Source of the DNA: Cryptomeria japonica
Lineage: Eukaryota; Streptophyta; Pinopsida; Cupressales; Cupressaceae
NCBI RefSeq assembly: GCF_030272615.1
Contig: NC_081415.1
Location: 631,765,041 to 631,829,040, forward strand
Length of the DNA: 64,000 nt
Direction: 5' to 3'
This document shows positions 46,617-56,149 of the stretch, piece after piece. The notes beneath the pieces are model-generated. The model made no database searches. It worked only from the letters and a program-made list of their open reading frames with translations, and was not told the origin of the DNA. The translations under genes and the position numbers were made by a program. Each line of letters begins with the position of its first letter. Position 1 is the stretch's first letter.

Positions 46617-46752
46617 TTTTGCCCCTCTTTGAAGTGATGTGTGTGCACATGTTAATTCAAAGAAAATGATGTGTCATTGTGATTTATGATCAAATAAATT
46701 TTTTATGTCCTTTTGAGATATGCCATGCCCCAATTTTGATAATCGATGTAGA
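46617..46752 (-). other. Pre-LTR internal segment with polypurine tract at the E4 right edge
   Basis: In minus orientation the segment ends AAAGAGGGGCAAAA directly before the LTR start, a textbook polypurine tract. So this LTR has internal-end sequence on one side and a primer site on the other. The segment begins TCTACATCG right after the GAAGG (CCTTC) target duplication. Confidence 0.75.
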
Positions 46753-47004
46753 CCTTCCATTCGATAATATCCTTTACAAACCAATCTAGCCTCGTTTCTT
46801 ACAACTTGACCATCCTCATTCAGTTTATTCCTAAAAACCCATTTAGTTCTAATAACATTCTTATTTTTAGGGCGTGGAACTAAAGTGCAAGTCTCATTCT
46901 TTTCTATCTGATCTAATTAATCTTTCATAGCCTTTAGCCAATGTTTATCTTTACAAGCTTCAATAACAGATGCCAATTCAATTTGAGAGATAAGACACAC
47001 CTCT
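46753..47004 (-). pseudogene. E3 copia RT, N-terminal part
   Basis: Read on the minus strand: a DKHWLKAMKD segment, a stop, then LDQIEKNETCTLVPRPKNKN, a TKWVFRNKLNEDGQVVRNEA segment and VCKGYYRMEG. E4 begins after GAAGG. The next residues, IDYGEIFAP, are found at 30,185 and below, so the RT gene was interrupted exactly here. This is the fingers region upstream of the catalytic box. Confidence 0.85.
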
Positions 47005-48165
47005 TCATTTTTCAATCTTCTTCTTGTCATAACTCCCTTGTTCTTCCACACCATGATCTTTAGAATGATTTATCCTTACATACCTTGGTGTCTTTTGAAC
47101 TTCAGGTTCACTGTTCTGATCATCATTCATAGTTGAGTTTCCTGATTGTGCCGGTGTATCTATCTCAGTTTCTAGTACCAGTTGAGGCATTTCTAGTTCA
47201 GTTATGATCATTTCCACTATTGGTTCCTTGTCATATGATATAGATTGATTTTTGTATTGCTCATCCAGTTTCCCATTTGTGCTCTCCATAATTTTTTGCA
47301 ATATTTTGTTATAACATCTATATGCTTTTCTTTGAAATGAATATCCAAGAAATATCCCTTCATCATATCTAGGATAAAACTTCCCAATCGAATCATCCCT
47401 TTTGATATAACATTTACTTCCAAAAATTCTTAAATATTTAACGGTTTGTGTATGTCCAAACCATAATTCATAAGGGGTCTTATCGGTTTCACCTTTGATG
47501 TGAACTCTGTTGAATGTGTGGACTACTATACTCACTGCTTCTCTCCAGTAGATGTGATGCAATTTGGCTTCCATCATCATAGTTCTTGTTGCATCCAAAA
47601 TGATTCTATTATTTATTTCCACTACTCCATTCTGTCGAGGAGTCTGAGGTGCAGATAAATGTCTCCTAATTCCATTTGTCTCACAATAACTTTTAAATTT
47701 TTGAGAAGTGAACTCACTGCCTTGATCTGATCTCAGACATTTGATTTTCAATCCAATTTTTGTTTCTACCTTTTCTTTAAAGATCTTGAATTTCTCAGAG
47801 GCTTCAAACTTCTCCCTTAGAAAAGTCATCCACATCATCCTAGAATAGTCATCAATAATCAACATGAAATACCTATCACCTTGAAAGCTTCTAGTCCTTG
47901 TCGGACCACATAATTCAGTTTGAATCAAATCAAGTATATCATTAGATTTATCATGTATGCTCTTAAAAGAAGTTCTAACTTCCTTTCCCAATTGACATTC
48001 CTTACATACCAGATTATGAGGCATCATAATCTTAGGTGTATCTCTAACTGCCTTTGTTGAACTGATCTTGACAATACAATAAAAATTAACATGACACAAC
48101 CTCTTATGCCTTAACCAACTCTCCTCAATATGAGCAATCAAACATGTCTTATTACCAGTATTCAA
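47005..48165 (-). pseudogene. E3 copia integrase
   Basis: A 386-codon frame. The zinc finger has H...H (LRHKRLCHVNF) and a CKECQLGK pair. The core starts with LIQTELCGPTRTRS, where copia integrases usually have D in DLCGP, so the first catalytic Asp is replaced by Glu. The second Asp is in CLRSDQGSEFTS and the Glu in RQNGVVEINNR. The GKFYPRYDEGIFLGYSFQRK segment is typical of the copia C-terminal part. The frame runs on into the linker before RT (EVQKTPRYVRINHSKDH). Confidence 0.88.
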
Positions 48166-48736
48166 GTGAAAGATATTACCTCCAGTCTAAGTACCGATCG
48201 CAATCTCCAAACCAGTTTTGTTAATGATTTTGCATTTTTTTTAATCTTAAACTGAAGTTGGAAACCCTTGTCCACCAATTGACCAACACATAAAAGATTA
48301 CGCTTTAAACCTTCTACATAATAAACATTATCAATATTATGCTTTCCATCCAGAGAAATAATACCTCTACCTTTGATCATACATGCTTTGTCATCTCCAA
48401 ATCTGACTTGACCATCATTGTATTCTTGCAAGGACAAAAATTTTCTTTTATCTCCAGTCATATGATGTGAGAATCCACTATCAATTACCCATTCATCATT
48501 GTCTTCGAATTTTTTTGCTAGATCCTTTTCTTCATCATGATAGTTTGTTCTAGTTCATCTTCCTTTAAAACATAGAACACCCATTCTTTTCCATTGCTGG
48601 ATCTATTAGTAGAGTCTGTTGTCAGTTCATCCTCAGAGTCATCACTTACTCCTTCCTCATCTGCTATGTAGCATTGTTTACTTTTCTTGAATCTGTATCT
48701 GTTCTGATTAGGCTTAAATGATTTCTTAAATCTCTC
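48162..48736 (-). pseudogene. E3 copia protease and gag-pre-integrase
   Basis: The minus-strand reading gives an acidic linker (DESEDELTTDSTNRSSNGKE), then WVIDSGFSHHMTGDKRKF with the copia protease active site DSG, then GRGIISLDGKHNIDNVYYVE and LKRNLLCVGQLVDKG. Frame changes separate it from gag upstream and integrase downstream. The protease would cut the Gag-Pol polyprotein. Confidence 0.82.
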
Positions 48737-49636
48737 TTAAAATCTTGCATTCCTTTCAGGACATCTAGATGCAAAATGACCAATCTTATTACATGCAAAA
48801 CATTTAAAAGGTGCTTTTCCTTCATACTTACTTCCTATCGGTCCTTTAGGTACTCTTCTAGCAAATAAGGCTTCAAGTTGCTCAAATCTTTCATCCTCTT
48901 TCTTCATATCTTCCAATTCTTTTACATATAAGGATTTCCAATCACTTCTTCTGATAGATGATGCATGAAAAGAAGGTTTAGACTTTGTAGCTCTAGAAGG
49001 TCCAAATTCTTCAAGCTCAAAAGCAGATAATTTCCCAATCAGAATGTCTCTATTGACTGAAGTGTTTGTCATTGTTTTTAGTTCATTAATTGTAGTTTTA
49101 TTCATCTTGTAAGCTGGTGGAAGGGCTCTCAAGACTTTGGAAACTATTTCATCTTCACTCAGAGATCCTCCACAACATTGAATTCCCATGACAATCTCAT
49201 TTACTCTTTCCATAAATGTAGCAATTCTTTCATTATCTTCCATCTTCAAGTTCTCATCCTTACCCAATAACCATCAAGTTTATCAATTTTGACAATAGGA
49301 TCACTTTCATTTAGAGTTTTCAACTTATCCCACATAACCTTTGCTGATGATTTATCAGTCAATCTCATGATTTGTTGATCAATAAGTGTACACAAGAGGG
49401 CTTCTCTAGCTCTGTAAACATTTTCAATATTCTTGTCTAGGTCTGTAGGAGAAAAATTGCTAGATGTTGGATCATAACATGTATATCCTTTCTCATTGAT
49501 CTCCCAAATATCCTTTCCAAGACATCTGAGATAAGTCTCCATTCAGATTTTCCATATCCCATAATTTGTTCCATCAAGCTTTAGAGATTTCTCTTTTGAA
49601 AATAGTTGCCGGTGGATTTGAAGTATTAGCTGCCAT
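48737..49636 (-). pseudogene. E3 copia gag
   Basis: Starts at ATG 49,636 (MAANTSNPPATIFKREI). A frameshift near 49,575 and a TGA follow, then METYLRCLGKDIWEI (49,542 down) and the UBN2-type core with MWDKLKTLNESDPIVKIDKL. Another frameshift near 49,260 leads to MEDNERIATFMERVNEIV and the CCHC knuckle CFACNKIGHFASRC, ending at 48,737. Gag would package the element RNA. Confidence 0.85.
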
Positions 49637-49680
49637 AGGATCTACCTCAAGTGGTTAAGTTTCTAAAAAAGAGGACCAAA

Positions 49681-49692
49681 GCTCTCATACCA
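49681..49692 (-). promoter_or_regulatory. E3 primer-binding site (initiator-Met type)
   Basis: Minus-strand TGGTATGAGAGC, one base from TGGTATCAGAGC, the standard plant copia site for initiator tRNA-Met. Two bases inside the 5' LTR. Confidence 0.85.
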
Positions 49693-49694
49693 AT

Positions 49695-50816
49695 TGTTAG
49701 GATAACCGATGAACAACTGAGAGGGGGTGGTGAATCAGTTGTTAACAAATTATATCAATCAAACCACTTAATATCCTTTAAACGGAGCACATAAACATTG
49801 AATACTGGAATAGCAGAAATAGATACCAGTAAGCAATAAAACTTAAGAATAAAATAGAGAATTAACACAATGCAACTATACCATATAACACCATGATTTG
49901 TACGTGGAAAACTCGGTAAAGGGATAAACCATGGTGGAAAGCCTACCCACAGTCAGATGATACTTCTGCAGAAATTATGTGATACAATGAGGGGCATGCA
50001 CATGCAAGAAGGCACACTGCCTAGAGCATACTACTCATTACAAAAGAGTCTCATTTACTACAAAGAGGTTATAACCACCTCAAGATAATTGGACAACTAT
50101 CCCAAATAATGAACTGTTAGAGATAGCATCTACCATGCCTGATTATAGTCTCGGTTAAGATCAATACCAGAGGCCTTTGACCTCTTCCTTAAACCCAATT
50201 AGATCACCTATGATCGACCAAATTTCCTTCGCATATTATATTGCATTCCATGACCACGACACACTTATTTCATTCCTATACCATCTCATTCTATACTATG
50301 ATGTACAATGAGATCTTACATCATTTTATACAAACCCTAAGGCCTAAACCAATTAGGTCATCCACCTAAAAGATATTACAATAAGATCATTGCATACATC
50401 CATATTACAATTATATTCCATATCGGCTTAAGATCAAAACAATAATAAGCAATCCATAAATCATCCCGGTAATGTGTAGAGAACACATTAACATGATACT
50501 GGTCCATAACCTAGATAGGTACCAGACCTAATATGGGTCCATGACTCCAAAGAAATGTCTTCAATTGATTGAGTTTCGATCAAGGATCACCTTCTACATC
50601 CTTAATTTCATCTAGAAGCTGCACCAACACCACTTAGCATTCTGTCAAGGTTTCTCAATGAAAGCTCTACCAGTTAAACCTTAAACCCATACTAGTAACA
50701 CAAGATCTTCTACCAATAACCAAAACCTGTCTTCCGGTAACCAACCATAATAGATAGTGTTGACATAAATGACAAAAGATCAATGCAACACAATCAATTC
50801 ATCCATATTGCTAACA
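49695..50816 (-). repeat. E3 5' LTR
   Basis: 1122 bp, plus-strand TGTTAGGATAACCG to TTGCTAACA; the partner is 27,396-28,518. It adjoins the primer site, which fixes the element as minus-strand. Confidence 0.92.
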
Positions 50817-50819
50817 AAA

Positions 50820-51923
50820 TGTAATATCAAAATTTCACACCTTGTACAATTCAATGCAATAAATGGTGCCTTCCTCCACATCATCGGAGGTTGTGTACCA
50901 CCACCTTTATCTTTTCGCCCACCCGAATCTCTTTGTCAACTCTAGATCATAATCTTACCAACTTTGTCAACCTACCATCCTCAGCACATTAGCACGACAC
51001 AAAGATGTTTATATGACATGCTAGCTTCTCACGAATTGGACAATCCATAGGTTGTCATTTGAGCGTTATGCTTGCACCTAGAAGGAATCGTAGCACCTCT
51101 TCATGTGCCCCACCGTTGTCGATTTTCTTCCTAGAAGCTATATCTCTCCCATTTGAAGGTATTTAGGTGGATTCTTTGGCATTTTTGATCAATTCTTACA
51201 AGTTTGAGCTTTTAGCAATCTTCTTGGGCAATACTTATAGGATATCACAAGACCACCATTGTTGCAATGTTTTAATAAAATCACGGTTCCATCTTCACAA
51301 GTGTTAGGGGGAGTTCTTACTCTTCTTGGTTCATTTATGCATCTAAAATATCTCATTTTCAATCTATTTATTGTCTTAATTGTATCTATTTTATCTCGAT
51401 CATTTTGATTTTCCTTGTTTCTATTATTTGGGTTGTCCATGGAGGTAGAAACATCGAAATGGGGGTCTGATTGAGGCAGACTCCAAAACAAAATCCCCAA
51501 AATTTTCTTTTTTTTCATTTGTGTGCAGGTTTGTAGTGGTGAGAAAGTTATGATTTTGCAAGAGGCTCCAAATGTGGATTGGTAGTGAGTTTCCCTTGCT
51601 CTTTTTAGTATCTCATAATATAAGCTTAGTTTGTTTCTATTCATATTTAATTAGTTACATAATTGCATCTGTCACTCTTGTACGACTTCTATGTTCTATC
51701 TGTATAGGATGACAACCCATTGCGCTAGTGTCCCAGTTCTGTGCGCTCATCTTAAAGACAAAGACTCAATAGAGTCATCTGAGAGTCCCGTTTATAGTCT
51801 AATAGCCAAATCTTGCACTTTTATCCCTGGCTCACCCTTAGCACTAGTTTAAGAGAGGTAGTGGTGGATAATTTTTTTCTCTAAGATTTGTCATCTTAGA
51901 CGTAACAAATTTCCTCCTCTACA
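50820..51923 (+). repeat. E1 3' LTR
   Basis: 1104 bp, TGTAATATCAAAA to CCTCTACA, aligned with 11,356-12,360. It is followed by TGTCG, not by a primer site, as expected for a 3' LTR. Its first two bases are also in the AAATG duplication of E3. Confidence 0.88.
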
Positions 51924-51928
51924 TGTCG

Positions 51929-52349
51929 AAGGCATATCCTTTATCTAAAAGTGATAGGCTAACTTTCAAAATCAAAGACTCACATTCATGGACAAGCATG
52001 CAAGACAATTGGGCTATCAGTAACCGTCGAATTATTTCCATTGAATTTATAATCTTTTTCCTCTACTCATATTTTATGGGTCCACACAGCCAAGCCAAAC
52101 ACATTTTGTGTTTATTACCGGCATATCCTGAGTTTCTTTTTTAAAGATTGCTTCTATGTTTAGTTTTTTTAATTCTTTTATTTTAGAATGCTACTTGAAA
52201 AGGAGTTTGGTTTTTTTTATATTATGGATTTTTTTTTAAAAATTTAATCTTTTATTTTTTTATTTTTAATTTATTTATGATTTTTTTTGTAAGAGGAAGG
52301 CTTCCCAACATATGGAGGTTGTCTTATATATAAATTCTTATATTGTATT
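51929..52349. other. Sequence between E1 and E5
   Basis: Right flank of the E1 target site, then T-rich spacer (52,140-52,290). No gene supported; the open frame 51,923-52,144 has no recognised motif. Confidence 0.45.
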
Positions 52350-52673
52350 TGTAGATGTCTAAAACTGGTCAACGCTTGCAGAATCATACTTTAACATTTG
52401 CGCATTGCCTTATTTTAGAGTTTTTGCGTCGCATTAACATTTCTCCTATGATTCGCACTTGGTCTTTATCATTTGCGAGCATCGAGTCTTTCTTCCGCAT
52501 TCTTCATTTGTCTCGCTTTCGAATTTGGTCTTGTCGATAGCAATCTTTAGTCATGATTTTGATCGATCTTATCCTGTCGCTTCAATGTGCGTGCTCATTT
52601 GTCATATTTTGACATCGTCAATTCGATTTCATTTTGGACATCGTCAATCCTAATTAGGGTTTTGTCCTCTTAT

Positions 52674-53068
52674 CAATCTTGTCATCCTGTGATCGATTTG
52701 TCATCGATCGTTGTCGTTTTCAATCTTATCATCATGCGATCGATTTGTCATCGATCCTTGTCCTCTGGTCAATCTTGTCATCTTGCGATCGATTTGTCAT
52801 CGATCATTGTCATTTTCAATCTTATCATCATGCGATCGATTTGTCATCGATCATTGTCGTTTTCAATCTTATCATCATGCGATCGATTTGTCATCGATCG
52901 TTGTTGTTTTCAATCTTGTCGTCTTGCGATCAATTTGTCATCGGTTGTGGTCATTTTCAATCTTGTCGTTTTGCAATCTATTTTGTCATCAATCCTTGTC
53001 TTCTTGTCAATTTTGTCATTTTGCGATCGATTTGTCATCGATCGTCGTCTTTCTCAATCATGTCAAAT
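52674..53068. repeat. ~47-bp minisatellite with internal palindromes in the E5 LTR
   Basis: About eight units; the GATCGATTTG (or decayed) core starts at 52691, 52738, 52787, 52834, 52881, 52928, about 52975 and 53025. Most units contain GATCGATTTGTCATCGATC, a 7-bp inverted repeat around TTGTC. Because 47 is not a multiple of 3, all frames read repetitive peptides; the open frames across 52,587-53,187 are by-products. Confidence 0.9.
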
Positions 53069-53677
53069 TGGATCAATTAGTCATTGTTCCTCGTCAATTG
53101 GTGCATTTATCAACCAAATCATTTATCAGCATTGGTCTTTTATCAAGTCAGAATCATGATCAAATCAATCCTTCAATCAAGACCTAATTGTCATCCTTGC
53201 ATTTCTATTTCATCTTCTAGGGTTTCATGATTTATTCATTTATCCTTATTTGTCATTTCTCCCTCTAGATTAAATAATTTATTTATCCTAAGTCTTCTTG
53301 TCACAATTAAATATTTATTTAATTGGCTAACTAATTCCTCCTCTCTTTGTGAATTAATTAATGAATGAAAAATTATTAATTAATTTACCTAATTTTTCAA
53401 TTTTCTAATTTCCTAATTTCTAATTCATCTAATTTCAATTTTCTCCTATATTTCTCCTAATTTCATGGGAATGACATAGCAAATTTGTCATAATTTGTCA
53501 TAATTGTCAATCAATCAATTTTGACATAGAAATTTGTCATAATTTTGTCAAAATTATCAATCAATCAATTTTGCATAGAAAGTGCAAATTTGTCATAATT
53601 TGTCATGTTTGTCATTCTTGATTTGCAATTTCCATTCGAATCTCTTCATGCTAATCTTGTCTTTTCTCCAATTTGTC

Positions 53678-53684
53678 TATAAAT
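53678..53684 (+). promoter_or_regulatory. Candidate E5 LTR TATA box
   Basis: TATAAAT in GTCTATAAATTGG, about 330 bp before the LTR end, comparable in context to the E4 box. Confidence 0.5.
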
Positions 53685-54017
53685 TGGATGAATTTCTTCA
53701 ATCTAGGTCCCTGGTCGAATCAATCACTCTTCTAGTATTCTTGCGCTATCGTCTTGTCTACTTGCTTTCACATCATGCTTATGGACTAGTAGGTGAGATC
53801 CACAAACAAAGCTATTTGAAGGAGAAAGAAGGAAAATGGAGCCACATGAAGAAGACATCTGCATTTGGTTTGCTTAGTTTTCAATCTTGAATGTCTTGTT
53901 TTCATGTTTTCATTGAGTGTAATTAGGATTGTTATCATTGCAATTGAGTTTTCATGATTGAACTAGGCTAATATTGATTTTCTTGTGATGAATTCCACAT
54001 TTCCTAGCTACATTAAT

Positions 54018-54035
54018 TGGTGAACCCGACGTGAA
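54018..54035 (+). promoter_or_regulatory. E5 primer-binding site (tRNA-Trp type)
   Basis: TGGTGAACCCGACGTGAA, an exact match to the complement of the plant tRNA-Trp(CCA) 3' end as I remember it. Confidence 0.8.
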
Positions 54036-54126
54036 CTAACCCCCTAACCATGCTTTTGAGTGCTTTTGAGATGATTTGCAGGTAAAAAACCCAAGAAACA
54101 GGGTAATGCAGGGCTTTCTGAGAACT

Positions 54127-54270
54127 TTTGCGACTGTGTAGGAGCAATCTGCGCCTGTGTCAAGCATTCTGCACCTATGTCAAGGACTTCTGTGCCTGTG
54201 TCAAAGGGATCTACGCCTGTGTTACTGCATTCTGCGCCTGTGTAAGACATTCTGCACCTGTGTAAGGCCA
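54127..54270 (+). repeat. E5 leader array: 20-21-bp TCTGCGCCTGTGT units
   Basis: Seven units beginning near 54127, 54148, 54168, 54189, 54210, 54231 and 54251, each with a CTGYGCCTGTGT-like core and a variable rest. Position (right after the primer site) and period parallel the E4 array. Confidence 0.85.
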
Positions 54271-56149
54271 GAAACAGAGGTAAAAGGCACTATTTTTACT
54301 TGCAAATTGCTTTGTTTTGCATTTTGTTTCTGCATTTTGGTTTTTCTTTGGTACTAATTCTCTATGTATCACCTTGGCATTATGCATGACAAAGACAACA
54401 AATGAAACTACTAACACATTTTATGTAGGTTCGCTAGTCAAAGACTAAACAAATCAAACTCCTAACTTGGTGATTTTGCAGGTTGCCTTGTATTTCAACC
54501 AAACTTTTGTGTTTGTAATTCATAATTAGGCACCTCGTATGATTGCTAAGTAGGATGGAATGAACGTGTGTTTTCTTTGATTGTTGAGTTTGACATTGGA
54601 GTAGGAGAGTATACTCTCATCCTTCTTAGGGTGATCAGAAATCCAAATCTTCGATACCATTCTCATGGCTCAGATTGTTTGTTACCTTTAGAGGGCCTGC
54701 CTTCCTGACCATTTGCTTTCTTTTGCAAGCAAGTGACAATCATGAGAAAGGAATGACCCAAAGTGAGTATAGCTAGAATACCTTGGCATTCTAACTCACT
54801 ATAAATAAATACCTGATGGGCGAAAGCTTTGAAGGAAGGGTTACATGGGAATTGTAGTTACTTGGGAAGTGATGACCCTTGAACTCTTCCTCATATCAAC
54901 ATCTAAGTAGGGCCTCATGGTCTAAATCATGCTTGCGCGACTACATTTGTTTGGCATCTTGGTGGGCTTAATGTCTCAATCACGCTTGCATGACACCAAG
55001 GAGTAACACTTAACAGAAATACTTACTAAACACCTTGTATTTAGAGGCCAAAAATCCTTCTAGTTGCTTGAGAAGGACAAGTTCGGATACTTGGAAGAGA
55101 TACTAAGTTTGCCATGGGGAGATTTCCATGGGGATTGATGCTTGGCTGCCCTGAGAAGTGAGTGTCGTGGAGGGGAGCCCATGGGGTCAAGCATCTATGT
55201 ATTCTCCTTGAATCTCATAACGAGTCTACCTCTCAAGTACCTACTGTCCTTGCCATCCATAAGAAATGTGTGAATGAGCATGATTGTCTTGAGTCTAAGT
55301 TGAAGTATCTTGTCTTCTTTGCTTGTCAAAAGTTGAGCTGTGTCTCATTTCAAAAACAAGACAAATTGATTCAAAACAAGGTTAAACACAAGAGTATTTC
55401 ATTCAACAAAGTTCAAAAAACCTTCAAACATGGTTGTCAAACATTTTTCAAAATCTTGTCTCAACATTCATGTCACTTAGATTTAGGTTCATCCTAGGTT
55501 TACATTTTGCAAATTCATTGTCAACTACCAAGGTTAGGTTTCACCTAGGTCATACTCCTTTGCATATCAATAAGGGTCATCCATTTGCATGTGTCCTCTT
55601 GCATTAGAGTAATACCATTTCATAATTCAAACTTAGGTTGACATTGTCATACATTTGCATTTGCATACCCTAGGTCTCTTCATTAAGCTTAGGTCATTAT
55701 CATATCATATTAGAGTCAGTTGTATAGCAATTGTCCCTTTGCATATAATCTCAAAAACTAGGTTTTGTCATACTTGAGTAATCCAAATCTTTGATAAACC
55801 CTAAGTCATTGTTAGGAGGTCTAGACCTTATCAAACCTTTTCTCTTTTTGTCATTATTGTCATTTGGTCAAACCTAGCTTAGTATCCAAGCATATAGAGG
55901 AGACATTGTCATTTTTTCCTTTTGTCACTTGGTCCTTTTTTCCTTTGAGGTCTAGACATCATCTCAATTTCCTAAGGGTCTCTTTTTAGATTTGCATTCC
56001 AAAAAAGTTTGTCAAAATCTTGAAAAACAACCAAAAACATAGATTGCATTCTTGCCATAGATTGCATTTTCATCTATTTAGTTTGCATTTAGTTTCATAT
56101 CATACATTATCCTTGAAAAATTCCAAAAATATTTCATTCGCATAGTGAC
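54271..56149 (+). other. E5 leader upstream of gag
   Basis: Long non-coding leader with no recognised domain. An open frame at 55,162-55,497 is Lys/His/Cys-rich and unassigned. The part 54,650-55,150 shows loose similarity to the E4 leader. Confidence 0.5.

Larger units (their letters stand above)
30190..46752 (+). mobile_element. E4: Ty3/gypsy (Tat/Ogre-like) element with inverted second LTR
   Basis: Inserted in the RT gene of E3 with a 5-bp CCTTC duplication (30,185-30,189 and 46,753-46,757). Deleting E4 plus one CCTTC restores the E3 RT frame across the point. Left to right: LTR, tRNA-Lys-type primer site, leader with 21-bp arrays, gag to integrase in one plus-strand frame (34,749-42,245), an antisense plant-mobile-domain fragment, then inverted copies of leader, primer site and LTR. 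Last come about 136 bp that look like the pre-LTR end of an internal region. Integrase after RT marks Ty3/gypsy; the extra RNase H domain marks the Tat/Ogre group. The two LTRs differ at about 2.5% of sites over ~360 bp by eye. The right boundary is not an LTR end, which is abnormal. Confidence 0.85.
27396..50816 (-). mobile_element. E3: Ty1/copia retrotransposon at the E1 3' LTR boundary
   Basis: Minus-strand element with LTRs at 49,695-50,816 (5') and 27,396-28,518 (3') and perfect AAATG duplications (27,391-27,395 and 50,817-50,821). Order in element orientation: initiator-Met-type primer site, gag with CCHC knuckle, protease, integrase, reverse transcriptase, RNase H, polypurine tract. 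Integrase before RT identifies Ty1/copia. E4 splits the RT gene between 30,189 and 46,753. Without E4 the element is about 6.9 kb. Its LTRs differ at roughly 8% of sites over the first ~320 bp by eye. Stops, frameshifts and changed catalytic residues show it is inactive. Confidence 0.93.
11356..51923 (+). mobile_element. E1: LTR retrotransposon split by nested insertions
   Basis: The 5' LTR at 11,356 is preceded by TGTCG (11,351-11,355). The related 3' LTR ends at 51,923 and is followed by TGTCG (51,924-51,928), a perfect 5-bp target duplication 40 kb apart. Between them, in order: a tRNA-Trp-type primer site, gag, protease, a long Pro/Ser-rich tail, and a polypurine tract. No reverse transcriptase, RNase H or integrase of E1 itself is visible, so it was non-autonomous. 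Removing E2 (13,215-21,568), the solo LTR (25,237-26,400) and E3 with E4 (27,396-50,816) leaves an element of roughly 7.6 kb. By eye its LTRs differ at around 15% of sites, the most divergent pair here, which fits its being the oldest layer. Confidence 0.88.
52350..54012 (+). repeat. E5 5' LTR
   Basis: About 1663 bp, from TGTAGATGTCTAAAACTGG to TAGCTACA, followed by five bases and the primer site. The start resembles the E4 LTR start. The left limit is inferred without its partner LTR, so it could be off. Confidence 0.65.

Noticed and set aside
52587-53187. Three overlapping open frames of 133-190 codons with Cys/His-rich repeats
   Set aside because: They are translations of the 47-bp minisatellite in three frames, open because the unit lacks stops; a 47-bp period cannot keep one frame.
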